Shown here piece after piece: positions 1 through 9,389 of a stretch of 64,000 bases of DNA. This DNA comes from an uncultured Aquimarina sp. (GTDB lineage Bacteria > Bacteroidota > Bacteroidia > Flavobacteriales > Flavobacteriaceae), in assembly GCA_947498595.1 (NCBI GenBank), contig CANMKX010000002.1, forward strand, positions 186,001 through 250,000, read 5' to 3'. Under the pieces are notes generated by a model that saw only the letters and a list, made by a program, of their open reading frames with translations, made no database searches and was not told where the DNA came from. How positions within the stretch are numbered: the stretch's first letter is position 1; each line of letters begins with the position of its first letter. The position numbers and the translations under genes are program-made.

Positions 1-1871
1 ATTGCTTCATCCAATTGATCTTTTTTACCTTGATAATTTTCAAAAAAATTAGGAGTGGCTATTGTTTTATCATAATCACTTGCTAATTCGTCATCTATCT
101 TTTTAATTTCTTTTTCTAATTTACTAACCTTTGCTTCTATATTGCTTAGTTTATTATTCAGTGATTTCAGTTTCTTCTGTTCCTGATATGATAATTTTGC
201 TTCTGTTTTTTCTGTAGTTATCGTTTTTGCTTCTTTATCTCTTTTTTCAACTTCTCTTAGATTTGCTACTTTTCGCTCTTCTAGATAAAAATCTATATCT
301 CCTAAATACTCTTTTATTTTTCTATCCTTAAACTCATATACAGTTGTAGTTAGGCCTTGTAAAAAATCTCTATCATGAGATACTAATAATAGTGTTCCTT
401 CAAAATTATTAAGAGCTTCTTTTAATACATTTTTTGATTTGATATCAAGATGGTTTGTTGGTTCATCCATTACCAAAACGTTAAAAGGTTGTAATAACAT
501 TTTACATAATGCTAAACGATTACGCTCCCCTCCAGATAATACTTTTACCTTTTTATCAACTTCATCTCCTCTAAATAAAAATGATCCTAGCATATCACGA
601 ACTTTACTTCTTGTTTTTTCGTTAGCAGCATGAATCATTGTCTCTTCTATAGTTAGTTCTCCATCTAGATATTCTGCCTGATTTTGAGCAAAATATCCTA
701 TTTCTACATTATGCCCTAACTTAAGATTTCCTGTATGAGAAATTTCATCTATAATAATTTTGGCTAAGGTTGATTTCCCTTGCCCATTTTGTCCTACAAA
801 TGCTATCTTTGAACCTCTTTCAACTAAAAGATCTATTTCTTTAAGAATTTCTTTATCTCCGTAATTTTTACCAATGTTTTCTGCTTCTACAACTACTTTT
901 CCAGGTTGTATACTAATAGGAAACGTTATATTCATTACAGCATTATCATCTTCATCTACTTGAATTCGCTCAACCTTATCTAATTTTTTGATTAGTGATT
1001 GCGCCATAGAAGCTTTTGTTGCTTTAGCTCTAAATTTCTCTATTAATTTTTCTGTTTGTTCTATTTGCTTAGCTTGATTTTTTTGTGCTGCCAACTGTTG
1101 TTCTCGCATTTCTTCTCGCAAGATCAAATACTTTGAATAAGGTTTATTGTAATCGTATATTCTTCCTAATGATATTTCAATAGTACGGTTTGTTACATTA
1201 TCCAAAAACATCTTATCATGAGATACTATTACAACAGCTCCCGAATAGTTTTTTAAAAAATTTTCTAACCATATGATTGATTCTATATCTAAATGGTTTG
1301 TAGGCTCATCTAATAATAGAATATCATTATTTTGTAGTAATAGTTTAGCCAATTCTATACGCATACGCCATCCACCAGAAAAAGTATCTGTCAATCGATC
1401 AAAATCATCTGCTGTAAAACCTAGCCCTTGTAACACTCGTTCAGTTTCCCCTTTATAGTTATACCCTCCTAGAACTTCGTAACGTTGTGTAAAATCACTC
1501 AAATCAGCTATCAGTTTACTATAACTATCGCTTTCATAATCGGTTCTTGTTGCTAATTGTTCATTAATTGCATCAATATCTCTTTCGATTTTTTTAATTT
1601 CTACAAAAGCTTCATAGGATTCTTCTAATACTGTACGTCCTTGAATAAAATCAATGTCTTGTTTTAGAAAACCTATACTTATTTCTTTATCTAATGCTAT
1701 TTGTCCAGAATCTGGCTCTTGTTCTTTAGATAAAATTTTTAACATTGTAGATTTACCTGCTCCATTCTTTCCTATAAGTCCTACTCGATCTCCAGCTCCT
1801 AATCTAAAAGTGATATCTTCAAATAAATATTCTCCTCCAAATGAAATTGATAAGTTATGTATATTTAGCAT
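1..1871 (-). CDS. ABC-F family ATPase (duplicated ABC protein), C-terminal end cut by window edge
   Basis: Soluble protein with two ATP-binding cassettes and no membrane segments, the layout of the ABC-F family (Uup/EttA/YdiF relatives) that acts on the ribosome rather than in transport. About 623 residues are visible; the family is usually 620-650, so only a few C-terminal residues are missing. Read on the minus strand it starts MLNIHNLSISFGGEYLF and has Walker A GKNGAGKST near residue 40, a signature FSGGWRMR followed by LLLDEPTNHLD near residues 165-200, then a second signature LSGGERNRLAL near residue 445 followed by another DEPTNHLD. The charged region between the cassettes fits the ABC-F linker, and the visible C-terminus is a lysine/glutamate-rich coiled coil. 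Exact subfamily (Uup or another) is not decided. A weak -7-like box (CATCTTTG) lies at 1892-1899. Confidence 0.93.
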   Translation of the reverse strand, partial: MLNIHNLSISFGGEYLFEDITFRLGAGDRVGLIGKNGAGKSTMLKILSKEQEPDSGQIALDKEISIGFLKQDIDFIQGRTVLEESYEAFVEIKKIERDIDAINEQLATRTDYESDSYSKLIADLSDFTQRYEVLGGYNYKGETERVLQGLGFTADDFDRLTDTFSGGWRMRIELAKLLLQNNDILLLDEPTNHLDIESIIWLENFLKNYSGAVVIVSHDKMFLDNVTNRTIEISLGRIYDYNKPYSKYLILREEMREQQLAAQKNQAKQIEQTEKLIEKFRAKATKASMAQSLIKKLDKVERIQVDEDDNAVMNITFPISIQPGKVVVEAENIGKNYGDKEILKEIDLLVERGSKIAFVGQNGQGKSTLAKIIIDEISHTGNLKLGHNVEIGYFAQNQAEYLDGELTIEETMIHAANEKTRSKVRDMLGSFLFRGDEVDKKVKVLSGGERNRLALCKMLLQPFNVLVMDEPTNHLDIKSKNVLKEALNNFEGTLLLVSHDRDFLQGLTTTVYEFKDRKIKEYLGDIDFYLEERKVANLREVEKRDKEAKTITTEKTEAKLSYQEQKKLKSLNNKLSNIEAKVSKLEKEIKKIDDELASDYDKTIATPNFFENYQGKKDQLDEA

Positions 1872-2014
1872 TCTTATGATTCTTATTTCTGCAAAGATGC
1901 TCAATTTTAAACGATCTTAAAAACGTCTTTAAACTTAGTCTAATAAATCTTTTCTTTATTCGGTTATTTTTGCTTAAATCCCGATATTTGTAATACAAAT
2001 CACACTACCTACCT

Positions 2015-2398
2015 ATGAAGTTTTTAAAAGGAACCAAAATATATAGTATCATCACTGGTGCTTGTCCTGTTTGTCATGAAGAAAGTATGTACGAACACAA
2101 GAATCCTTACAGTGCTATTTCTCAAACATTAAAAATGAATGAACGTTGTAGTCATTGTCAAACTAAATATAAAATGGAGCCTTCATTTTTTTATGGAGCC
2201 ATGTATGTTAGTTATCCAGTAGGTATAGCTTTTGCTGTAGCAGCATTTGTTATTTCGCATTTAATTCTCGAAATGAATCTGTTACATAGTTTTTATGTTA
2301 TTGCAGCTACTATGATTTTATCTTTACCTATAGTTATGAGATTAGCTCGTAATATATGGATCAATTTCTTTAAACATTATAAAAAAAAGAAGGATTAA
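2015..2398 (+). CDS. DUF983 family membrane protein
   Basis: 127 residues, function unknown. The N-terminal part carries two CxxC pairs, CPVCHEE near residue 18 and CSHCQTKY near residue 45, which look like a zinc ribbon. Two hydrophobic helices follow (about residues 65-90 and 92-112), then a lysine-rich tail. This is the standard layout and length of DUF983 proteins, common in Bacteroidota and Alphaproteobacteria. It is divergent from the ABC-F gene and convergent with the FAD oxidoreductase, with which it shares a perfect hairpin terminator that overlaps its stop codon. A -7-like TATTTTTG at 1965-1972 could drive it, but no TTG was seen at the expected distance. Confidence 0.88.
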   Translation: MKFLKGTKIYSIITGACPVCHEESMYEHKNPYSAISQTLKMNERCSHCQTKYKMEPSFFYGAMYVSYPVGIAFAVAAFVISHLILEMNLLHSFYVIAATMILSLPIVMRLARNIWINFFKHYKKKKD

Positions 2399-2422
2399 CA
2401 TAAATGTTAATCCTTCTTTTTT
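2387..2422. terminator. Bidirectional hairpin terminator
   Basis: Perfect 15-bp inverted repeat (2387-2401 and 2404-2418) with a 2-nt loop, flanked by A-run on the left and T-run on the right, so it can work for both the DUF983 gene (+) and the oxidoreductase (-). It includes the DUF983 stop codon. Confidence 0.85.
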
Positions 2423-3473
2423 AATTTCTCTTATTATCAAATCTACGTATATCTATCTCTTTATCTAAAGGCATATTTTCTTCAATCATGTCATAGAGTT
2501 CATTTGCTATTGTTGGACCAATTAAAATCCCTCTAGTACCTAATCCATTTAAAACATATAAATTTTCAAAATCGTTGTGCTTTCCTACCAGCGGCCTTCT
2601 ATCAATTACAGTAGGTCTCAATCCTACAATTTGATTTACAACTTCAAAAGGTACTTTTAAAAGCAATTCTAATGCTTTTACTAGTTTCGTTTTGGCTTTT
2701 TCTGTAGTTTGTAATTCTTTATCATGATGATCATAAGTGGCACCTACCTTATACAAATCATCTCCTAAAGGAATAATGAAAATAGAAGATTTAATAACTT
2801 CGTTTAATTTTAACTCTGGAGATTTAATTATAATATATTCTCCTTTGTTACCAATCATAGGTAAATATTTGAAAAAAGGATTCTTTTTTATTCCATATCC
2901 TTCTGCAAATACAATTCTTTTAGCCTTAATTCCTTTATAAGAAACACTAGATTCATCTATTTCTAACTTTTCATATTCAAACGATTTATTGGTATAACAA
3001 TCTCTTTTTATAAGATCATCAATATATACGTCGAGCATTTTCCCTATTTCTATTTTACCAGTGTTTTTTACCTTTCCATAATGATGAGAGCCATCTACAG
3101 TTGGATATACATCTTTATGAACTAATTTTGGATTCAAAAAAGGTTCTAATAAAGGCTTATCATAAGCAGCTGCCCAAGTATTTTGCTCTTCAATGGAATT
3201 AAAGCGTCTTAAAACTGGAAGGTCATTATAAAAAGATGAATTAAATCGTTCTTCTAATCTATTATATAATGGTAATGCATGTTTTATCTGTTCTTGAACT
3301 TTCCAAGCTAATGTAAATCGTTTTAGAATAACAGGATTTAATAACCCTCCTGCAATTCTTGAAGATTGCTGAGAAGTATCTTCAAATACTACAAAAGATT
3401 TCTTATTACGATCTAATATTTCTGTAAAAGACATTCCAGCTAATCCAAAGCCTACAATTATATAATCTATCAT
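2421..3473 (-). CDS. FAD-dependent oxidoreductase (DAO family)
   Basis: 350 residues. The N-terminus MIDYIIVGFGLAGMSFTEIL is a Rossmann dinucleotide fold (GxGxxG-like GFGLAG), followed by the acidic strand end VVFED and SSRIAGGLLNP, as in D-amino-acid oxidase / MnmC-type flavoproteins. Near the C-terminus, GLRPTVIDRRPLVGKH and LNGLGTRGILIGP form the second FAD-contact region. The substrate cannot be named. The ATG at 3473 was chosen over the upstream ATG at 3497, because the latter lies inside the terminator hairpin of the gldKLMN operon (3485-3517) and would add eight residues before the Rossmann strand. Confidence 0.85.
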   Translation of the reverse strand: MIDYIIVGFGLAGMSFTEILDRNKKSFVVFEDTSQQSSRIAGGLLNPVILKRFTLAWKVQEQIKHALPLYNRLEERFNSSFYNDLPVLRRFNSIEEQNTWAAAYDKPLLEPFLNPKLVHKDVYPTVDGSHHYGKVKNTGKIEIGKMLDVYIDDLIKRDCYTNKSFEYEKLEIDESSVSYKGIKAKRIVFAEGYGIKKNPFFKYLPMIGNKGEYIIIKSPELKLNEVIKSSIFIIPLGDDLYKVGATYDHHDKELQTTEKAKTKLVKALELLLKVPFEVVNQIVGLRPTVIDRRPLVGKHNDFENLYVLNGLGTRGILIGPTIANELYDMIEENMPLDKEIDIRRFDNKRN

Positions 3474-3484
3474 AGTACAAAAAT

Positions 3485-3517
3485 AAAAAACGCTCAATTT
3501 AGAATTGAGCGTTTTTT
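3485..3517 (-). terminator. Terminator of the gldKLMN operon
   Basis: Perfect 15-bp stem (3485-3499 with 3503-3517) with a 3-nt loop; the ends are A6 and T6, so it has T-tracts on both strands. It lies just past the gldN stop and upstream of the oxidoreductase start, so it closes the T9SS operon. Confidence 0.85.
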
Positions 3518-3539
3518 AGAATTTATTTGTGAGACTAAT

Positions 3540-4430
3540 TTAATAGCTCCACATGTCTTGTTCAAAATTACGTATGTTTTCTTTGATACGTTCACTTTCC
3601 ATTAACTGGAACAATGCATTATCGATAACATATTCATCGATCTTACGATCTCCTTGAACGTTATCCTCTTGATAAATAATCGCATTAAAGCGTCTTGCAT
3701 TTAATAAATGATCAAAAGAGAATGGCATAGAAGTATTTTTTCTATTAAAAGCTTTTGCATCATGTAAGATATCACGTGCATCTGGATAATAAATCCAAAA
3801 TAATTCTACCATATCCGGCTCATCATCATCAATAAAGTTTACATCAGGTGCTACAGGAGCCAATCCTAGTAATCTATATTTTAATTCACCTTGTCTTTTA
3901 TCAAAATACCAATATCCTTTTGCATGGTACTCTGCTATATCAGCAGCACCAATATCACGTCTATTGATATACTGAGGATCAACTTGCTCACCAGCGTTAT
4001 ATTGCTCGTATCCAAGATCGGTAGTATCGATTCTTGTCAATGTTGATTGTAAATCCTCTAACGTACGTGTTTCAGTAAAGTATGAATCTGAGTAAATATT
4101 CTTGATTTTACTATTCTTGATATTAGTCATCAGAACATGAAATAAAGAACGTCTATTAGATCCTATATTATTAGTATCCACAGGATAATACAATGGAAAA
4201 TTAATACGCTCATCAAGATCGATAATCTCCCAAGTTGTTTTTGACCATAATATATCACGCTCATCAACATAACCATATTCTAATGGGTGATCATTATCAT
4301 ATTTAATTTGTTCTTCAGTCTTTTTTCCTATATCACTTGGTGTAGCAGCATTCAATAAGTTTGCTTGTCCATACGAAATAATACTTAGCATAAGACCAAA
4401 AATGGTTAATACAAAATTTCTCAAATTCAT
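3540..4430 (-). CDS. gldN: T9SS ring component GldN (PorN)
   Basis: 296 residues with a signal peptide ending near SYGQA (residue 22). GldN (PorN) is a periplasmic protein that forms, with the lipoprotein GldK, a ring under the outer membrane in the type IX secretion / gliding machinery. Family features visible are the YVDERDILWSKTTWEIIDLDERINFPLYYP region (split here: ILWSKTTWEIIDLDERINFP near residues 58-80) and the later LFWIYYPDARDIL segment. It is the last gene of gldK-gldL-gldM-gldN, 12 nt after gldM, and is followed by a strong hairpin terminator. Confidence 0.96.
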   Translation of the reverse strand: MNLRNFVLTIFGLMLSIISYGQANLLNAATPSDIGKKTEEQIKYDNDHPLEYGYVDERDILWSKTTWEIIDLDERINFPLYYPVDTNNIGSNRRSLFHVLMTNIKNSKIKNIYSDSYFTETRTLEDLQSTLTRIDTTDLGYEQYNAGEQVDPQYINRRDIGAADIAEYHAKGYWYFDKRQGELKYRLLGLAPVAPDVNFIDDDEPDMVELFWIYYPDARDILHDAKAFNRKNTSMPFSFDHLLNARRFNAIIYQEDNVQGDRKIDEYVIDNALFQLMESERIKENIRNFEQDMWSY

Positions 4431-4442
4431 AATTTGCTTTTA

Positions 4443-5981
4443 TTAGTTTGTTAACTCTACAATAACAGGAGAGATTTTCTTCAATCTATATCCTGCATTA
4501 GATGCTAACCGTGCTTTTATATCTATTACTTGAACAGAAGAACCTCTTTTTGCTTTACGCAATGCAGATTTAGCTTTACTGTTTAATCTGTTTCCAGTTA
4601 CACTAACAGTAGGCTGTCCTTCTACTTTAAATTTAAAGCCAGTTACTTTTAATTTAATATCAAAATCAAAATCTGGTAAAATTGCACCAATAGAAGAAAT
4701 AGATAATGCATTCTTAGCCATTTTGATAGATCCGTCTTCTCCACGAACTGTACCAACTGGTCTAGGAATATCTTTTACTCTAAATTTCTTACTATCTGAT
4801 ACTGAAGTACCATTTGGTAATTTACCTGTAACTTTGATGTTTACTTCACGACCTTTTACAGACGTAACATTCATTGTATATTTCCCTGATTTACCAACTG
4901 GCTTTAATCCTGGTGCTTTTGCAGTAACAGAAGGTACTCCAGGAATAGAGATTGTCATTGGGTTATTTACACCACGGTATACAACGTTCATTTTATCAGC
5001 AGAAATTACAGCTGAATTAGGTTTTGGTATAACAGCATAAGAAGTTTTGATAGGGATTGTAACAGTTGAATCTCCTTCTTTGAATTCGAATTCTCCTAAT
5101 ACTTCTCTTTCACCAACATTTCCTGCTGGGAAATCAAGAAGAACTTGACCATTTTCAATTTTAGTTTGCTCTTTACCATTAACAGTCACTTTAGTTGGCT
5201 TTAATGTACCATCAAAACGACCTAATACGATTCTACCTTTAAAACTCTCTCCACTAAAGAAAGCTGTTTTTTCTGGAACAACAATCGCTTCGTAATTATT
5301 AAATGATAATTCTGATGCTTGTTGACCTGCTAGCATCGTAGATAAAACTTCACTTTCTGCAGATTTGATATCAGCTTGTAATTGCGTTAACTTAGTTAAA
5401 GAAGCTACCATAGGGAATCCCTTATAGTGATAGTTTAACCATTTAACTTCTACATTATCTCTGTTTTTTACAGGATCTGTATTAAATGCAATATCAACAG
5501 CTTTAGTTACTTCTGGATAATCAGTTCCTAAGGCTTCATTAATTCCGCTTTTGAATCCGTTGATTTTATCTAAAAACTCTTGTCCTTCAGCGCTTGGCCC
5601 ATTAGGTGAAAAGAATTTAAGATCTAAGAAATCTCCTTTATCCATTACTTCGTAATCTGTAGGGTTATCTACAGTTGCAAGCATGTCTGTTTTAAGAGTT
5701 TCTAAATACGAATTAAAATCATTAGCTAATGCAGAAACTTTATCTGCTTTTTCTTTTAATGGTCCGTATTTATCAGCTTGTTCACTTGCTTTTGCTGCCA
5801 AACCAGCAATAAAAGCTTGGTTTCTTTGTGTTGCACTTTCATTTGATTTAACTAACTTTTCGTTCATTAATCCAAATGCTGATAACACTTCTTTTGACAT
5901 ATTCAATGCTAACATCGCAATGAAGATCAAATACATCAAGTTAATCATCTTCTGTCTTGCAGACTGTTTTCCTCCTGCCAT
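4443..5981 (-). CDS. gldM: T9SS motor/shaft protein GldM (PorM)
   Basis: 512 residues. One transmembrane helix at about residues 14-32 is followed by a long periplasmic part; GldM dimers form the shaft that joins the inner-membrane motor to the GldK/GldN ring. The conserved N-terminal arginine described for GldM is present (R9, in GKQSARQK). The C-terminal beta-sandwich domains include ISIPGVPSVTAKAPGLKP and AKNALSISSIGAILPDFDFD, typical of the family. With GldL it makes the proton-driven T9SS motor. It follows gldL by about 46 nt. Confidence 0.97.
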   Translation of the reverse strand: MAGGKQSARQKMINLMYLIFIAMLALNMSKEVLSAFGLMNEKLVKSNESATQRNQAFIAGLAAKASEQADKYGPLKEKADKVSALANDFNSYLETLKTDMLATVDNPTDYEVMDKGDFLDLKFFSPNGPSAEGQEFLDKINGFKSGINEALGTDYPEVTKAVDIAFNTDPVKNRDNVEVKWLNYHYKGFPMVASLTKLTQLQADIKSAESEVLSTMLAGQQASELSFNNYEAIVVPEKTAFFSGESFKGRIVLGRFDGTLKPTKVTVNGKEQTKIENGQVLLDFPAGNVGEREVLGEFEFKEGDSTVTIPIKTSYAVIPKPNSAVISADKMNVVYRGVNNPMTISIPGVPSVTAKAPGLKPVGKSGKYTMNVTSVKGREVNIKVTGKLPNGTSVSDSKKFRVKDIPRPVGTVRGEDGSIKMAKNALSISSIGAILPDFDFDIKLKVTGFKFKVEGQPTVSVTGNRLNSKAKSALRKAKRGSSVQVIDIKARLASNAGYRLKKISPVIVELTN

Positions 5982-6027
5982 ATTCTTATTAGGTTTTGGT
6001 AGTTATTATTTAGTTATTAAACACTAA

Positions 6028-6675
6028 TTATTTAGCGTTCATTGCACTTAACATACCACCATAAACTCCGTTAAGAGATGATAAGTTACTTGCCAAGCTT
6101 TCCATTTGTTCTTTAAGCTTTCCTGCATTATCTGCAACTGCTTGATTGATTTCAGCTTGACGACTAGTAGATTCTAATTGTACTTTGTATAAACTGTTTA
6201 AAGATTCCATTTGCTCAGCTGCTAATGTAAGTTCTTTAGAATATTTTCTTTGACCTTCCATTGCATCTACTGTAGGAGAAATATTTTTTGCTGCTCCTTC
6301 GAAGTTACGGATACTAGATCCAAGACTTGTCATTAAATCTGCATCAATACGAGCATCTTTAAGCATAGCATCTAATTTCTGAGACAACATACCTTCAGCA
6401 TCTTTAGGTTGCTCTTTTTGTTTTTTGTCAGTCTTTTGTCCTCCAGCTAATTCTGGGTAAACTAATGACCAATCTAATTCATCATCTACAGGTTCAAAGG
6501 CTGATATTGCGAAAATAAGTGCCTCTGTTACAAGTCCTAGTGTAAGCATTAAGTTACCATTAATTGGTCCAAACTCAATATGAGTAATCTTAAATAATGC
6601 TCCGATAATAACGACTGCTGCTCCAAGTCCATAGGACATGTTCATTAATCTTTTTCCTGCTTTTGAATTTGCCAT
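6028..6675 (-). CDS. gldL: T9SS motor protein GldL (PorL)
   Basis: 215 residues. Two transmembrane helices lie near residues 13-30 and 40-60, followed by a cytoplasmic coiled-coil tail. The residues reported to matter for proton flow in Flavobacterium johnsoniae GldL (Y13, K27, H30, E49) seem to be present here shifted by two: Y15, K29, H32 and E51. The length is normal for the family. It is the second gene of the operon, 63 nt after gldK. Confidence 0.96.
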   Translation of the reverse strand: MANSKAGKRLMNMSYGLGAAVVIIGALFKITHIEFGPINGNLMLTLGLVTEALIFAISAFEPVDDELDWSLVYPELAGGQKTDKKQKEQPKDAEGMLSQKLDAMLKDARIDADLMTSLGSSIRNFEGAAKNISPTVDAMEGQRKYSKELTLAAEQMESLNSLYKVQLESTSRQAEINQAVADNAGKLKEQMESLASNLSSLNGVYGGMLSAMNAK

Positions 6676-6738
6676 AATAAATGTGTTTTTTTTAATAAAG
6701 TTAAAAAAGGGTTAGTTAAATAATTAAGTTGATAGAAA

Positions 6739-8106
6739 TTAATTTCGGGGATTATCTTGTCTAGTCACGTCAGTACCCATATAATCCTGAACGGTTCTAA
6801 ATCCAATATAGCTTCTCGCTGAATCAGCGTATTCGTAATCTCTAGTACTTACTTGTAAGAAATACGCAACATCTTTCCATGATCCACCACGAACAACTTT
6901 ACGTTTGTTTCGGTTATCACTTACGTTAGGGTTCATTGAAGATACATACTCATAAGTTGCAGGATCATAAGACGACTGTACCCATTCTGATACATTTCCT
7001 GCCATATTATATAAATCGTAATCATTTGGTTCAAATGATTTAGCTTCTACAGTATATAAATAGTTATCTGCTGCATAATTACCTCTTAAAGGTTTAAAGT
7101 TTGCTAAGAAACATCCTCTATCATTATGTGCATAAGGTCCACCCCAAGGGTATGTTGCAGATTCTAATCCACCTCTAGCGGCATATTCCCATTCTGCTTC
7201 TGTAGGTAATCTAAAACTACTTACAAAATCTCTATTACGTTCTTTTTGAGATGCGTTTTTGTATAATGTTCTCCATCTACAAAATGCTTTAGCTTGCTCC
7301 CAAGAAACTCCAACTACTGGGTAATCTCCGTAAGCGTTATGCCAAAAGTAATCATTATGCATCGGCTCATTATAAGAGTAATTAAAATCCTTAATCCATA
7401 CTGTAGTATCAGGATATATTTCAATCACTTCTTCTTTTATGAAGTCTTTTCTTCTTCCTTCTTTTGCTCTCGCAGCAGCTTGAATGTCAATCCATGTTGA
7501 ACGGAACTTATAATTACTTACATCTTGAGAACGTACTCCATTATAAGATTCTTCAATAGGAATATACATTGAATCCATTACTTCTGCATAGAATTCATCT
7601 GGATAATTATCAACATCCCATTCGATATCGATATCCTTGTTTAATCTTCTACCTTCGTATCCCGTTGTTCCTGTACCACTATAGTTATCGAATCTATACT
7701 TTTCGTATACAGTCATGTCTTCTTCGCTAGTATCCAAGAATGCATATTCTCCAATTCCGTCATCTCCAGGTGTTTTACCTTGATCTTCAGCCATAATGGC
7801 TAATTTCATACGTACTGTAGAATCTCGAACCCAATTTACAAATTGACGATATTCACTGTTAGTGATTTCTGTTTCATCCATATAGAAAGAACGAACAGTA
7901 ACTGTTTTTGTAGGCGCATTACTTAATGCGGGTCTATCGTCATCCGATTTACCCATAATAAATGACCCTCCGGGGATAAGACTCATTCCATATGGTTTTT
8001 CAGGATGCCATTTCTTACCTTTTACTCCTACAAGTTCTCCTTGGTTTCCACCTCCACAACTATAGAGTAATGCTAAAATAGCAAAGAGTGCTATGACTTT
8101 TTTCAT
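6739..8106 (-). CDS. gldK: T9SS/gliding lipoprotein GldK
   Basis: 455 residues. Lipobox LLYSC near residue 16 gives an outer-membrane lipoprotein. The body has the formylglycine-generating-enzyme (FGE) sulfatase fold: IPGGSFIMGKSD, FYMDETEITNSEYRQFV, FRLPTEAEWEYAARGG, NMAGNVSEWV and KVVRGGSWKD. GldK uses this fold structurally, as the outer ring of T9SS with GldN. The position of the catalytic cysteine in true FGE (GFRC) reads GFRTVQ here, so the generating reaction is not expected. It is preceded by a 111-nt gap from the arginase-like gene; a weak candidate promoter (TTG, 21 nt, TAGGTTTA) can be read there on the minus strand. Confidence 0.96.
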   Translation of the reverse strand: MKKVIALFAILALLYSCGGGNQGELVGVKGKKWHPEKPYGMSLIPGGSFIMGKSDDDRPALSNAPTKTVTVRSFYMDETEITNSEYRQFVNWVRDSTVRMKLAIMAEDQGKTPGDDGIGEYAFLDTSEEDMTVYEKYRFDNYSGTGTTGYEGRRLNKDIDIEWDVDNYPDEFYAEVMDSMYIPIEESYNGVRSQDVSNYKFRSTWIDIQAAARAKEGRRKDFIKEEVIEIYPDTTVWIKDFNYSYNEPMHNDYFWHNAYGDYPVVGVSWEQAKAFCRWRTLYKNASQKERNRDFVSSFRLPTEAEWEYAARGGLESATYPWGGPYAHNDRGCFLANFKPLRGNYAADNYLYTVEAKSFEPNDYDLYNMAGNVSEWVQSSYDPATYEYVSSMNPNVSDNRNKRKVVRGGSWKDVAYFLQVSTRDYEYADSARSYIGFRTVQDYMGTDVTRQDNPRN

Positions 8107-8217
8107 AATGTGTTTTAGGTTAAGATCATCTAGATTTAAGGGGATAAACCTATCTATTTATTTTTAGAAAAACAATTTTTTCATAAAAAAAACCCTAAAA
8201 TCTCTTAATTAAAAATG

Positions 8218-9381
8218 TTAAACTTCGTTTTTCTGTTTTGCTTTATACCATCTTTCTGGCATTTCTTGATTGCATGCTCCTTCATAATCTTTGTAGGTGC
8301 AAGGTAATAACGTGTGTCTTTTCAATTTATTATTACCCGATGCAATAAAAGGAATTTCTATCCACCATCTCCCTGTTCGACTACTCTTATAAAATGATAA
8401 TATATCATCATCTATTGGCACTTTATAATGTAATGTTGTAGGTTGATTCTTAATATTTATCTCATTTGATCGATAATTAACTCCTTCTATAAAATACCAT
8501 ATAATTTGCGCTATTAACGCTGCCGTAGTTTCTTCTCCTTCAAAATTACTAAATTCATAAATTCCGAAACTACTTACTTTATCACTTATTCCTGCATATC
8601 GTGCTATTGCACAAATCTCTCTTCCATTAAATCCATTAGGTGAACTAGTATTAAAACTCAATACTGTAGAATTTATTGCACTTAAATCAACAGAAACTAT
8701 ATCTGCATCTCTCATTACTGGTTCTACAACACTTATATCTGCTATTATTTCACCTAATCTAATGGCGTCAAAATACAGCTTTTCTATTAAATTTATCTCT
8801 TCTTGTGAGTTAAAATATGTTTGATACCCTAGATTACTATAATTAAACAAGTTATAAGGTCTCTCAACTATTATTTTGCTAACAAATGATCGATTATTTA
8901 TGTCTTGTACTGAGTCTCCTAAGTCAAATCGACTATCAACATTGACTAAATTCACCATTTTCTCCATAACATCGTATGCACGATATTGAGCAAATGTAAG
9001 GTCTTGACTTCCTCCTAAAATTACAGGAATAATATCTTTACGTAATAAATCAGCCATTACTTCCTTCATTACATAATAAGTATCTGCTACCTCATCTCCT
9101 GGAGTTATATCACCTAGATCAATAATTTTTGTATTCCAATTCCCTAAATAAAGCTCATAGAGCGACTTTCTGATTGCATCAAAATCTATTTCTCCATATT
9201 GAAAATTAACATCATTACGATTTTCAGAAACTCCTATAAGTGCAATTTTCACTCCTTCAAGATCCGGTATACCTTGTTCTTGACTATGGATTTCTATTTG
9301 ACTCCCTATAGTTTGATCTGCTAGCAAAGAAGCATGCATGATTACTTCTTCACTTACTGGTGTAAGAAATTCGAAAGACAT
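8218..9381 (-). CDS. Arginase/formimidoylglutamase-fold protein with degraded metal site
   Basis: 387 residues. The overall fold matches the ureohydrolase family (arginase, agmatinase, formimidoylglutamase), and database entries usually name such flavobacterial proteins formimidoylglutamase. The three metal-binding signatures are altered: GGxHD reads GGSQDLT, DAHxD reads NVDSRFD, and SxDxDxxDP reads SVDLSAIN. The histidines that hold the two Mn ions are therefore replaced by Gln and Arg, and an active Mn2 centre is unlikely. It sits 8 nt after topA and just upstream of gldK in the same direction; I recall this neighbourhood being shared by other flavobacteria. A non-enzymatic role is an inference. 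Confidence 0.8.
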   Translation of the reverse strand: MSFEFLTPVSEEVIMHASLLADQTIGSQIEIHSQEQGIPDLEGVKIALIGVSENRNDVNFQYGEIDFDAIRKSLYELYLGNWNTKIIDLGDITPGDEVADTYYVMKEVMADLLRKDIIPVILGGSQDLTFAQYRAYDVMEKMVNLVNVDSRFDLGDSVQDINNRSFVSKIIVERPYNLFNYSNLGYQTYFNSQEEINLIEKLYFDAIRLGEIIADISVVEPVMRDADIVSVDLSAINSTVLSFNTSSPNGFNGREICAIARYAGISDKVSSFGIYEFSNFEGEETTAALIAQIIWYFIEGVNYRSNEINIKNQPTTLHYKVPIDDDILSFYKSSRTGRWWIEIPFIASGNNKLKRHTLLPCTYKDYEGACNQEMPERWYKAKQKNEV

Positions 9382-9389
9382 ATTATTAA

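Noticed and set aside
1965..1972. TATTTTTG as promoter for the DUF983 gene
   Set aside because: No TTG element 17-23 nt upstream; such AT-rich 8-mers occur by chance here, so not listed separately.
3474..3497. Upstream ATG (3497) for the FAD oxidoreductase
   Set aside because: It lies in the terminator hairpin of the gldKLMN operon and adds residues before the Rossmann strand; 3473 is used.
4723..5040. Antisense ORFs inside gldM, groL, gldK, cusA and similar genes
   Set aside because: They are shadows of strongly supported genes with conserved motifs on the other strand.
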